The translations under genes and the position numbers were made by a program. Shown piece after piece: positions 23,272-31,586 of a DNA stretch of 64,000 nucleotides. The stretch's first letter is position 1. The number at the start of each line of letters is the position of its first letter. Source of the DNA: JANMES01 sp038229715 (lineage in GTDB: Bacteria > Planctomycetota > Phycisphaerae > Tepidisphaerales > Tepidisphaeraceae); NCBI GenBank assembly GCA_038229715.1, contig JBBROD010000017.1:1-64000 (forward strand), in the 5' to 3' direction. The notes below the pieces were generated by a model. The model had not been told where the DNA came from. It searched no databases and saw only the letters and a program-made list of their open reading frames with translations.

Positions 23272-25686
23272 GTGTCAACCGAGTGTCAACCGAACGAGGT
23301 CAGATTGCTCCTCACACCTAAAAAGTCCTGGACCGGCTACGCCTTGAGTGTCGTGGCGGTCGCGCTGGCAACGTGCCTGGCGTTGGCGGTCCAACATTGG
23401 ACCACCGGCCGCGTGCCGTTCATGCCGTTTTTCCCGGCGCTGATTTTCATCGCCATTTACGCCGGCACGGGCCCGGCGCTGCTGGCCGTCGCGCTTTCAA
23501 CGATGATCGCTCCGGTCCTCATGCATCTGGGCTCGTCGTCGCCGATGATTTCTGAGGCGTCGTTGATCGCTTCGACGTTGTACCTGATCGTGAGCCTCTG
23601 CATTGTCTGGATCTGCAAAAGCGCACGAACCTCCAAGGTGATCGCGCGGACCGCCCAGGAAAGCAGCCGGGCGCAGGAGCTCGTCACGCTCGCCAAGGCG
23701 CAGGAACTGCAAACGGTGATGAAGGCCGTCCCCGCCGCCATCTTTATTGCCCACGATCCGAAATGCGAAGTCATTACCGGCAGCAGCTTTTCCTACCAGT
23801 TGATGGAGATTCCCGAAGGGAAGAACGTTTCGCAAACCCCGCGCGACGGAAATCCGCCTAAACATTACGAGATTCGGCATCCCGACGGAAAAGCATTCGG
23901 CCCCGGCGAATATCCACTCCAACGCGCCGCCAAAGGCGAGCCGCAGCGGCAGGTGCGGATGGATCTGCACTTTGAAAACGGCAAGACCCGCGCCCTGTTC
24001 GGCAACGCCGAGCCGCTGCTGGATGTCGACGGCAAGCCGCGTGGCGCGGTGGGCGCGTTCGTCGATGTCACCAGCGTGCTCGAAGCCGATCGCGCGGTGA
24101 AAGTCACGGGTGAACGGTTCCGAATAATGGCCGACAGTGCGCCGGTGCTCGCCTGGATCACCGATGCCTCGGGGAAAGGCGTTTGGTTCAATAAGGGTTG
24201 GCTGGATTTCAGCGGCCGGACGATGGAAGTCGCGTTACTCCACGACTGGGCCGAAGGGATTCATCCCGACGACCAGGCCAGCTGCATGCGGCTGTTTCGC
24301 GACCACTTCGACCGCCGCGAATCGTTCTCGATCGAATACCGCCGCATGAACAATAACGGCGAGTACCGCTGGCTGCTGGTTCGCGGGCTGCCGCTGTACG
24401 AAGGCGCCGACGGCGCATTTTCCGGATTCATCGGCACGTGCATCGACATCACCGACCGCCGCCGCAGCGAAGAGCACGAGGCCGCGTTGCTCGACGCCGA
24501 GCGCTCCGCTCGCATGGAGTCCGAGCGCGTCGGCCGGCTGAAGGACGAGTTCCTCGCCACACTTTCGCACGAGCTGCGCACGCCGCTGAGCGCGATCCTC
24601 GGCTGGGCGCAGCTTCTCACGCACGGCGAGACTGATCCGGAGCAAGTGAAGCAAGGACTCGAAGCGATCTCGCGAAACGCCCGCGCTCAAACTCAGATGA
24701 TCGAAGACCTGCTCGACATGAGCCGAATTATTTCCGGCAAGATCCGGCTGAACGTGCAGCGCGTCGATCTGGCCGAAGTGGTCGGGTCGGCGATCGAATC
24801 CATCCTGCCGGCCGCCAACGCCAAGGGCGTGCGCGTGTTGAAGGTGCTCGATCCCATGGCGGGACCGACCGCTGGCGACCCGGGGCGGCTGCAGCAGGTC
24901 GTCTGGAACCTCCTGACGAACGCCATCAAGTTCACGCCCAAGGATGGCAAGATCGAAGTGCTGCTGCGGCGAGTCGACTCGCACGTGGAAATCAGCGTGA
25001 CGGACAACGGGCTTGGCATTAAGCCGGAATTCCTGCCTTACGTGTTCGAGCGGTTCCGCCAGGACGACGGCAGCACCACCCGCAAGCACGGCGGGCTGGG
25101 GCTGGGCCTTTCGATCGTCAAGCAACTCGTCGAACTGCACGGCGGAACGGTCAGCGCGAGCAGCGTCGGTGAGGGCGCGGGCACAACATTCGTCGTCACC
25201 CTGCCGCTCTCGCCGACGAGAATTCTTGCCGACGACGATGGACGACATCCAACCGCGTCGGGGCCGGGAACCAATTATGAACCGCCCAAGCTTACCGGCG
25301 TGCGCGTGCTCATCGTCGACGACGACAAGGACACGCGATCGCTCATCGAGCGGATTTTCCTCAACTACGGCGCCGACGTTCTCGTCGCGGCATCGGCCGA
25401 CGAAGGGCTGGAACACGTGAAGGCGTCGCTCCCGCAGCTGATCGTCAGCGACATCGGCATGCCGGTGCAGGACGGTTACGAGTTCATGCGCCGCGTGCGA
25501 GCCCTCCCCGGCGAGCGCGGCGGCACGACGCCTTCCATGGCGCTGACCGCCTTCGCCAGATCCGAAGACCGCCAACGCGCCCTGATGGCCGGCTATCAAA
25601 TGCACATGGCCAAACCCGTCGAACCGGCGGAGCTGGTAATCGCGTGCGCGAGCTTAGTGGGCCGGCATACGATGGGTGGAGTGTAG
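23272..25686 (+). CDS. Hybrid sensor histidine kinase/response regulator
   Basis: This encodes 804 aa from a GTG at 23272; a TTG at 23305 with GAGG before it is an alternative. About four N-terminal helices (KSWTGYALSVVAVALATCLA and onward, to about 120) give a membrane sensor of DUF4118/MASE type. Two PAS-like domains follow, the second at about 280-400 (FRIMADSAPVLAWITDASGK). The kinase has the H-box LSHELRTPL with His433, the N-box WNLLTNAIKFTP, DNGLGI and GLGLGLSI. A C-terminal receiver domain (VLIVDDDKDTRSLIERIF) has phospho-acceptor Asp727 in VSDIGMP and the KP motif near the end. No output domain or partner regulator lies nearby; the signal is unknown. Confidence 0.92.
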   Translation: MSTECQPNEVRLLLTPKKSWTGYALSVVAVALATCLALAVQHWTTGRVPFMPFFPALIFIAIYAGTGPALLAVALSTMIAPVLMHLGSSSPMISEASLIASTLYLIVSLCIVWICKSARTSKVIARTAQESSRAQELVTLAKAQELQTVMKAVPAAIFIAHDPKCEVITGSSFSYQLMEIPEGKNVSQTPRDGNPPKHYEIRHPDGKAFGPGEYPLQRAAKGEPQRQVRMDLHFENGKTRALFGNAEPLLDVDGKPRGAVGAFVDVTSVLEADRAVKVTGERFRIMADSAPVLAWITDASGKGVWFNKGWLDFSGRTMEVALLHDWAEGIHPDDQASCMRLFRDHFDRRESFSIEYRRMNNNGEYRWLLVRGLPLYEGADGAFSGFIGTCIDITDRRRSEEHEAALLDAERSARMESERVGRLKDEFLATLSHELRTPLSAILGWAQLLTHGETDPEQVKQGLEAISRNARAQTQMIEDLLDMSRIISGKIRLNVQRVDLAEVVGSAIESILPAANAKGVRVLKVLDPMAGPTAGDPGRLQQVVWNLLTNAIKFTPKDGKIEVLLRRVDSHVEISVTDNGLGIKPEFLPYVFERFRQDDGSTTRKHGGLGLGLSIVKQLVELHGGTVSASSVGEGAGTTFVVTLPLSPTRILADDDGRHPTASGPGTNYEPPKLTGVRVLIVDDDKDTRSLIERIFLNYGADVLVAASADEGLEHVKASLPQLIVSDIGMPVQDGYEFMRRVRALPGERGGTTPSMALTAFARSEDRQRALMAGYQMHMAKPVEPAELVIACASLVGRHTMGGV

Positions 25687-25694
25687 TTTCTGAG

Positions 25695-25769
25695 TCCGTC
25701 GCACGGGCGGCCCGCCCGTGTGTTGGTTTTTCGACAGTAAGACCATGGGCGGCCCGCCCATCCGACGGA
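25695..25769. repeat. Palindromic repeat family A, copy 1
   Basis: TCCGTCG at 25695 and CGACGGA at the end enclose two near-palindromes, CACGGGCGGCCCGCCCGTG and ATGGGCGGCCCGCCCAT, about 20 bases apart. Related copies lie at 32792-32859 and 37374-37440. It sits between the convergent kinase and VOC genes. Confidence 0.75.
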
Positions 25770-25784
25770 TTCAATTCCGAACTT

Positions 25785-26279
25785 CTATTTTTCCGACAGC
25801 AACTTTTGCAGATCCAGCGGGCGCGTGAACATCGCGAGCTTGCCATCCGGTGTGAATGGCCATTGCTCGCGCGGGCGGTCGACATAGAGTTCTACGCCGT
25901 TGTGATCGGGGTCGTGGAGATAGAGCGCCTCACTCACGCCGTGGTCGGCGGCGCCGTCGAGGGGGATGTTGGCACTAAGCAGTCGTCGCAGCGCGTCGGC
26001 CAGCGCGGCTCGATTCGGATAGAGAATGGCGGTGTGATACAGCCCCGTCGTCCCCGGCGCCGGCGGCGATCCGCCGAGGCTTTCCCACGTGTTCAACCCG
26101 ATGTGGTGGTGATACCCGCCGGCGGAAATGAACGCGGCACTGTGGCCGAACTTCTGCATCAGCTCGAATCCGAGAACGCCGACGTAAAAATCCAGCGAGC
26201 GCTGCAGGTCGGCGACTTTCAGATGCACGTGACCGATCCGGACGGCAGGATCGATCGGACTGACAGGGAGTTGGCTCAT
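25785..26279 (-). CDS. VOC-family (glyoxalase/extradiol dioxygenase-like) protein
   Basis: This encodes 164 aa. It is one module with two beta-alpha-beta-beta-beta units: IGHVHLKVADLQRSLDFYVG with the first metal-binding histidine, GLYHTAILYPNRAALADAL with a second, and LYLHDPDHNGVELYVDRP with the acidic ligand. This arrangement resembles CatE and catechol 2,3-dioxygenase-like proteins such as those annotated as ring-cleaving or glyoxalase enzymes. The substrate cannot be told from sequence, and neighbouring genes do not help. Confidence 0.8.
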   Translation of the reverse strand: MSQLPVSPIDPAVRIGHVHLKVADLQRSLDFYVGVLGFELMQKFGHSAAFISAGGYHHHIGLNTWESLGGSPPAPGTTGLYHTAILYPNRAALADALRRLLSANIPLDGAADHGVSEALYLHDPDHNGVELYVDRPREQWPFTPDGKLAMFTRPLDLQKLLSEK

Positions 26280-26691
26280 GGGAACAGTTTAGGTGCACTG
26301 GGAGCGAAATCCTCATTCTTCCGCGAGAGCGCAAGCGAGCAGGCCGACAGCGTTGCCGTGGCCCGCCCGCTTGCGCCTTCGCGGGTGACGGGGACAGGTC
26401 GCCCGATATCGCGGTTATAATTTCCGGGAATCTTTCACCTGCACGGCAGAGTTGCGTCAAACCGAACCGGACAGGAGTTGCCCGTAACCATCGGGCGCAG
26501 TGCGACGTATGACCGTAAAAGCGCGATTATGTGTGATGTTCCGCCGGCGCTGGAAGGCGATTCCCGAACAACCGAAACGACTTCACCATTTTCCCAAAAT
26601 GCCCTGTTCTTGGATGGAAATTCCCCCCCGCTCGCCCTTATGATGTATCATTCGGCGGATCGATTCGAACTGCCAATTAAGGTGCTGAAAT
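26280..26691. other. Intergenic region upstream of ftsH
   Basis: This gap of about 410 bases lies between the minus-strand VOC gene and ftsH. It holds an imperfect inverted repeat (26321-26384) and presumably the ftsH promoter, which I could not place with confidence. A 73-aa plus-strand frame (26478-26699) that overlaps the ftsH start has no domain and is not accepted. AAGGTG lies nine bases before the ftsH ATG. Confidence 0.4.
26321..26384. repeat. Imperfect inverted repeat
   Basis: CCGCGAGAGCGCAAGCG (26321-26337) and CGCTTGCGCCTTCGCGG (26368-26384) match at 15 of 17 positions around a 30-base loop. It is probably another REP-type element. Confidence 0.5.
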
Positions 26692-28746
26692 ATGGCTGAT
26701 TTAAAGTCGGATAAGAACTCCAGAAAGCCCGGCCGCCCGATCCCCAACGGCGGCGGTCTTAAATTCGGACGCGGGCTGTTCGGTTGGATGCTGTTTGTTG
26801 GCCTGGCGATCATGTTTTTCATGCTCATGCGCCAAACCCACAGCAATGTGCAGACGGTCGGCTATTCTGATTTTGAATCCAAGCTGATCGCCGGGCAGGT
26901 CGTCGATATTGAAATCAACGGCAACGAAGCCACCGGCCATTTCACGACGCCGATCGCCGTGAACAATCCCACCAACAGTTTGCAGTTCCGCGTGCTGCTC
27001 ACGACCGAGCAGATGATCTCGCCGGAGATGACGACTTACCTGCTCAACCTTCGCCGGGATAAAGCCCCGACCACGAAGCTCGAATTCAAAGAGAACAACA
27101 ACCTCATCATCAACCTGCTGCTGCCGCTGATTCCGTGGCTGCTGATCTTCGGGTTCATCTGGTTCTTCGTCTTCCGCCAGCTCAAGAACAGCTCCGGCGC
27201 GGGCGGCATGCTTGGGAACTTCGGCCGCAGCAAGCACAAGATCACCAGCAAGGAACACACGAACGTCACCTTCGACGATGTGGCCGGTGTTGAAGAAGCA
27301 AAAGAAGAAGTCATGGAGATCGTGGAGTTCCTCAAGAACCCCAAGAAGTTCCAGCGCCTCGGCGGGCGAATCCCGCGCGGCGTGTTGCTGGTCGGTGAAC
27401 CCGGTACGGGCAAGACGCTGCTCGCCAAAGCCATCGCCGGCGAAGCGGACGTGCCGTTCTTCTCGATCAGCGGTTCGGACTTCGTCGAAATGTTCGTGGG
27501 CGTGGGCGCGAGCCGCGTGCGCGACCTGTTCAAGCAGGCGAAGGACAACTCGCCGTGCATCATCTTCTTAGACGAAATCGACGCCGTCGGCCGACGTCGC
27601 GGCTCGGGCTTCAGCTCGGGCGGCCACGACGAACGCGAGCAGACGCTCAACGCGATCCTCGTGGAAATGGACGGCTTTGAAACCAACGAGCAGGTCATCG
27701 TGTGCGCCGCCACCAATCGCGTGGACGTGCTCGATCCCGCTCTTACACGGCCGGGTCGTTTCGACCGGCAGATCAGCGTGCCGCTGCCCGACATCAAGGG
27801 CCGCATGGAAATTCTGCGCGTGCACAGCCGAAAGGTGAAGCTCGGACCGCAGACCGACCTGATGAAACTCGCCAAGGCCACGCCCGGATTCTCCGGCGCC
27901 GACCTGGCGGCCGTCATCAACGAAGCGGCGCTGGGCGCGACCCTTGCGAACAAGGAATTTATTGAGAACGATGACCTCGAAGAGGCGCGCGACAAGGTCC
28001 GCTGGGGCCGGGCGCGAAAGAGCCGCGTGATTGACGAAAAAGAAAAGAACGCCGTCGCTTACCACGAAGCCGGGCATGCCGTCGTGCAGAAGCTGCTGAA
28101 GGACACCGATCCGATCCACAAGGTGACGATCATCCCCCGCGGCAACTTCGGCGGCGCGACGATGTCGCTGCCTGAGAAGGACCGCAGCAACTACAGCAAG
28201 AACTGGTGCGTTGCGTTCATGAAGGTCTGCTTCGCCGGCCGAATCGCTGAAGAAATGTTCTGTGGCGACGTGAACAGCGGCGCGTACGGCGACATCCGCC
28301 AGGCCACCGGCATCGCCCGCAAGATGGTCCGCGACTGGGGCATGAACGATCGCCTCGGTTTCGTCTTCTACGGCGAAGACGACAGCCGCCCGAACTCCAT
28401 GGGCGGCTTCGGCGACAACCGCGAATACTCCGAAGAAACCGCCAAGATCATGGACGAAGAGGTGAAGAAACTCATCGACTCGCTCTACGACGAAACCCGC
28501 CAACTCCTTCACGCCAACCGCGACAAGGTTGACGCGATGGCCAAGGCGCTGCTGAAGTACGAGACGCTCGACTCGAACGACGTCGACCGCCTGATGCGCG
28601 GCGACATGCTCACCCGTCCGACGGTGGCTGACCTGCTCGAAAAGGAACAGTCGCGCCGCGACACGGTCATCGCGCCGGGCCCGGACAGCAACCAGCCCGA
28701 CATCCGCACAGGCCTTGGTGGCGGTCCGATGCCGCAACCCGGTTAA
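26692..28746 (+). CDS. ftsH: ATP-dependent zinc metalloprotease FtsH
   Basis: This 684-aa membrane-bound hexameric AAA+ protease degrades misfolded and short-lived proteins. Helix 1 (GWMLFVGLAIMFFMLM, about 30-46) is followed by a periplasmic domain, then helix 2 (LLLPLIPWLLIFGFIWFF). The ATPase has Walker A GEPGTGKT (235-242), Walker B IIFLDEID, the FVEMFVGVGASRVRDLF pore loop and an arginine finger region ending RPGRFDRQI. The protease has HEAGH (458-462) as zinc site. The C-terminus ends in a short Pro/Gly-rich tail. A strong terminator follows. folP lies downstream after two small genes, like the ftsH-folP order known in enterobacteria. Confidence 0.97.
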   Translation: MADLKSDKNSRKPGRPIPNGGGLKFGRGLFGWMLFVGLAIMFFMLMRQTHSNVQTVGYSDFESKLIAGQVVDIEINGNEATGHFTTPIAVNNPTNSLQFRVLLTTEQMISPEMTTYLLNLRRDKAPTTKLEFKENNNLIINLLLPLIPWLLIFGFIWFFVFRQLKNSSGAGGMLGNFGRSKHKITSKEHTNVTFDDVAGVEEAKEEVMEIVEFLKNPKKFQRLGGRIPRGVLLVGEPGTGKTLLAKAIAGEADVPFFSISGSDFVEMFVGVGASRVRDLFKQAKDNSPCIIFLDEIDAVGRRRGSGFSSGGHDEREQTLNAILVEMDGFETNEQVIVCAATNRVDVLDPALTRPGRFDRQISVPLPDIKGRMEILRVHSRKVKLGPQTDLMKLAKATPGFSGADLAAVINEAALGATLANKEFIENDDLEEARDKVRWGRARKSRVIDEKEKNAVAYHEAGHAVVQKLLKDTDPIHKVTIIPRGNFGGATMSLPEKDRSNYSKNWCVAFMKVCFAGRIAEEMFCGDVNSGAYGDIRQATGIARKMVRDWGMNDRLGFVFYGEDDSRPNSMGGFGDNREYSEETAKIMDEEVKKLIDSLYDETRQLLHANRDKVDAMAKALLKYETLDSNDVDRLMRGDMLTRPTVADLLEKEQSRRDTVIAPGPDSNQPDIRTGLGGGPMPQPG

Positions 28747-28779
28747 GCGATCAGGCGTCTGCTAAACCGATGAATCACC

Positions 28780-28817
28780 GCGGCCTGGTCGCTTTTGCGA
28801 CCAGGCCGCTTGGTTTT
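28780..28817 (+). terminator. Rho-independent terminator of ftsH
   Basis: GCGGCCTGGTCGC (28780-28792), a TTTT loop and GCGACCAGGCCGC (28797-28809) form a perfect 13-bp stem, followed by TTGGTTTT. It lies 34 bases after the ftsH stop. Confidence 0.85.
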
Positions 28818-28868
28818 CAAAACCCGTTGAATTGCGATAGGATTGTCTGCGTCGTAATTGGAGACTAA

Positions 28869-29318
28869 GTGGCCCAAGCTGAAATCATCATCGTTGACGA
28901 GAAGTTACTCCCCCAGACAGTTGAACTTTACAACTCGGTCTTCCGCCCCAAGCGCGAAGTCGATTACTTCAAGCGCCGCTTTATGGGCCGATACAATGCG
29001 CTCACGCTTCTCGCGCGGATGGATGACAAGCCCGTCGGCTTCTGGATCGGCTTCGAGCTCAAGCCCGGCATGTTCTACCTCTGGCTCGGCGCGGTCGTGA
29101 CCGACATCCGCCGTCACGGCGTCGGCCGGCAATTGCAGGACGCGCAGCAGGCCTGGGCGAAGGATCACGGCTACGAATACATCCGCTGCGAGTGCATGAA
29201 TCACCAGCGCGAGTTCATTCACTTCGCCATTTCCATGGGTTACGACATCGTCGGCATTCGCTGGGATTCCACCCACGCGGATAACCTGATCGTGTTTGAG
29301 AAGAATCTGCTGGAGTAG
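28869..29318 (+). CDS. GNAT-family acetyltransferase
   Basis: This encodes 149 aa from a GTG at 28869 with GGAG five bases upstream. The acetyl-CoA fold is visible as ALTLLARMDDKPVGFWIGFE (beta 2-3), LWLGAVVTDIRRHGVGRQL with the R-x-x-G-x-G pyrophosphate loop (RRHGVG), and a C-terminal ICVRCE-like strand (YEYIRCECMNHQREFIHFAI). The acceptor is unknown. It is transcribed after the ftsH terminator and is followed by a converging small gene. Confidence 0.85.
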   Translation: MAQAEIIIVDEKLLPQTVELYNSVFRPKREVDYFKRRFMGRYNALTLLARMDDKPVGFWIGFELKPGMFYLWLGAVVTDIRRHGVGRQLQDAQQAWAKDHGYEYIRCECMNHQREFIHFAISMGYDIVGIRWDSTHADNLIVFEKNLLE

Positions 29319-29323
29319 CTCGC

Positions 29324-29557
29324 CTAGCGAATATCGCTGACAGCCACAGGCGCGACTTGTGGGCCGGCCGAGGGTTGGCAATCAGGAATGGAAGCAGGCT
29401 CGTACCGTTCGATGTAGTGCTTGTTGGGCTGGCCCGCTCGGGCTGCTTTGCTCGCAAGTTCGCTCGACCACGCAAGGCTCCAGACCGTCGCGACGATCGC
29501 GAAGACCGCCGCGGGCATCAGTAACTCTCGAAGTTTGTCGGTGATGTGCGATATCAT
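29324..29557 (-). CDS. Small membrane protein
   Basis: This encodes 77 aa. One hydrophobic helix at about 12-30 (LLMPAAVFAIVATVWSLAWS) follows a short charged start, then a polar Pro/Ser-rich tail. AAGGG lies nine bases before the ATG. It lies between the converging GNAT gene and the divergent folP gene. No family is recognised, and the reality of the gene rests on frame, ribosome site and the membrane segment. Confidence 0.5.
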   Translation of the reverse strand: MISHITDKLRELLMPAAVFAIVATVWSLAWSSELASKAARAGQPNKHYIERYEPASIPDCQPSAGPQVAPVAVSDIR

Positions 29558-29641
29558 TTCAGCGAACCCTTAATACTATCGTAATAATAGCCTTGGAACT
29601 TTCGCCGCTTATCGGGCTTCTCCCGAAATTGGAACCGACCC

Positions 29642-30481
29642 ATGGACTTAGCCCGCTGGCTTGCCGACTCCGACCGCCCGCCGATCGTCATGGGCATTTT
29701 GAACGTGACGCCCGATAGCTTTTCCGACGGCGGTCAATGGCTCGATAGCTCGGCCGCCGCGGATCGGGCGGCGCAGATGTTGGCTGAGGGCGCGGCGATC
29801 ATCGACGTCGGCGGCGAATCCACCCGGCCTGGCAGCCTGCCGATTCCCGCCGACGAGCAGATCCGCCGAGTCGTGCCGGTCATCCGGCAGATCGCCAAAG
29901 CCGGCGGCGCGATCCTCTCGATCGACACCACGCTCGCCGCGGTGGCCGAGGCGGCGATTGACGCGGGCGCGACGATCGTCAACGACGTCTCCGCCGGACT
30001 GGCCGATGAAAAGCTCCTGCCGCTCGTCGCCGCGCGCGGCGTGGCGGTCGCGCTCATGCACATGCAAGGCACGCCGGCGACCATGCAGCACAATCCAACG
30101 TATTCGGACGTGACGGCCGAGGTGAAGCTGTTCCTCGCCGCCCGCCTGCTCGCCGCCGAGCGCGCGGGCATATCCCCAGCCCGCGTAATGCTCGACCCGG
30201 GCATCGGGTTCGGCAAAACCGTCGCCCACAACCTGCAACTTCTCCGCGACCTGCGACTGCTGACGGAACTGGGCCGACCGCTTCTTGTCGGCACGAGCCG
30301 GAAGGGATTTATCGGAGCCATCACCGGCGAAACCGACCCCGCCGACCGCCGGTTCGGCTCGGCCGCCACTGTCGCGTGGTCGATCGCCAACGGCGCGGGC
30401 ATCGTGCGTGTCCATGATGTCGAACCGATGGTCCGAGTCGTCCGGGTGGTCCGGGCGATCCAGCGCGACATTGAAAACTAG
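29642..30481 (+). CDS. folP: Dihydropteroate synthase
   Basis: This 279-aa enzyme condenses p-aminobenzoate with dihydropterin pyrophosphate in folate synthesis and is the target of sulfonamides. Both family signatures are present: MGILNVTPDSFSDGG at about 17-31 and GGESTRPGS near 58-66. The pterin-binding TIM barrel also shows VNDVSAG, LDPGIGFGKT and LLVGTSRKGFIG near 220. The order folP-cdaA-ybbR downstream of ftsH repeats a common association of folate and cell-wall genes. Confidence 0.95.
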   Translation: MDLARWLADSDRPPIVMGILNVTPDSFSDGGQWLDSSAAADRAAQMLAEGAAIIDVGGESTRPGSLPIPADEQIRRVVPVIRQIAKAGGAILSIDTTLAAVAEAAIDAGATIVNDVSAGLADEKLLPLVAARGVAVALMHMQGTPATMQHNPTYSDVTAEVKLFLAARLLAAERAGISPARVMLDPGIGFGKTVAHNLQLLRDLRLLTELGRPLLVGTSRKGFIGAITGETDPADRRFGSAATVAWSIANGAGIVRVHDVEPMVRVVRVVRAIQRDIEN

Positions 30482-30589
30482 CCGGTTTCGAATGGATTTT
30501 GCCGCCTTCAATGGCCGATTTACTCTAGTGATTGTATAGTCACATCGTTCGGCAACTCCTGACTGGCCCATGAACTCGTTCGTGACTCG

Positions 30590-31435
30590 ATGAATGAAAC
30601 ACTGAACAGTTTCCTCCGCGCCCTGCAGATCTACGGCTGGTGGCGCGTGACCGTCGAACTGCTGCTGATCGGCCTGGTCGTCTTCTACGTCGTCCGATTC
30701 CTCCGCGGCACGCGCGGCGCGCGACTGCTCAAGGGCATCGCGCTCGTGCTGGTCTTCCTGTATGTGGCCGTCCACTTCGTGGCGATTAAATTCCAGCTGG
30801 CGCGCATCGACTTCCTGTACGGCCAGCTGCTGCAGTTCGCGACGATCGCGATCCTGATCGTGTTCCAACCCGAGCTCCGCCGGGCCGTCATGCGGCTGGG
30901 CGAGACGCGACTGTTCCGCGGGTTCAGCGATACGATCAGTGAAGAAATCGAAGCACTCATTGAAGCATCGACTTTTCTTTCCCGCCGAAAGATCGGCGCT
31001 CTGATCGCGATCGAGCGCGACGTCGGACTCGGCGGGATCGCCGAGAACGGCACGCGAATCAATGCCGATCTCACCGCCGATCTGCTGAATACAATCTTCT
31101 GGCCGAACAGTCCGCTGCACGACCTGGGCGTGGTGATCAGCCAGGGCCGGGTGGCGTACGCCGGCGTGCAGTTCCCGCTGGCGGAGTCGGGCGACCTGGA
31201 GCGCGAACTCGGCAGCCGCCACCGCGCGGCCGTGGGCATGAGCCAGGAGACCGACGCGATCATCCTCGTCGTCAGCGAAGAGACCGGCGACGTGAGCGTG
31301 GCTGAACGCGGCACGCTGATCCGCAAGCTCACGCCGGAAGGCTTGCGCGGCCTGCTCATCGAACTCCTCAGCGGCGGGAGCGGCGGCGGTGGCGAGCCAA
31401 AAGACAAAGCGGCCCGCATGGATGAGGCGGCGTAA
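30590..31435 (+). CDS. cdaA: Diadenylate cyclase CdaA (c-di-AMP synthase)
   Basis: This 281-aa enzyme joins two ATP molecules to c-di-AMP, a second messenger for osmotic and cell-wall control. Three N-terminal helices (about 18-92) anchor it. The DAC domain has GALIAIERDVGL, LGSRHRAAVGMSQETDA with the RHR motif (210-212) and IILVVSEETGDVSVAERG. The usual DGA motif is replaced: the loop reads SPLHDLGVVI, so Asp178 is kept but Gly-Ala becomes Leu-Gly. The C-terminus ends in a glycine-rich stretch and charged tail. The gene downstream encodes a YbbR-domain partner as in other cda operons. Confidence 0.93.
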   Translation: MNETLNSFLRALQIYGWWRVTVELLLIGLVVFYVVRFLRGTRGARLLKGIALVLVFLYVAVHFVAIKFQLARIDFLYGQLLQFATIAILIVFQPELRRAVMRLGETRLFRGFSDTISEEIEALIEASTFLSRRKIGALIAIERDVGLGGIAENGTRINADLTADLLNTIFWPNSPLHDLGVVISQGRVAYAGVQFPLAESGDLERELGSRHRAAVGMSQETDAIILVVSEETGDVSVAERGTLIRKLTPEGLRGLLIELLSGGSGGGGEPKDKAARMDEAA

Positions 31436-31485
31436 AACGAGAAGTGATTCGCGAATTGGATTCGCGACGCGTGCGTGTTTCTCTT

Positions 31486-31559
31486 CATCAGCGCCTCCCG
31501 CTTTAGCGGGACGTGAATAAAAACCAGTGGTGTCTCGCTGAAGCGGGATACGCCGATGA
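31486..31559. repeat. Inverted repeat between cdaA and its partner
   Basis: TCATCAGCGCCTCCCGCTTT and the bases after it (31486-31512) match the complement of 31533-31559 at about 22 of 27 positions. The left arm contains its own hairpin TCCCGCTTTAGCGGGA. It stands 27 bases before the YbbR gene. Confidence 0.5.
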
Positions 31560-31586
31560 CTAACGGAATTGAATAAGTATTCAGTC

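Noticed and set aside
26478..26699. 73-aa frame before ftsH
   Set aside because: No motif, and it overlaps the ftsH start in another frame.
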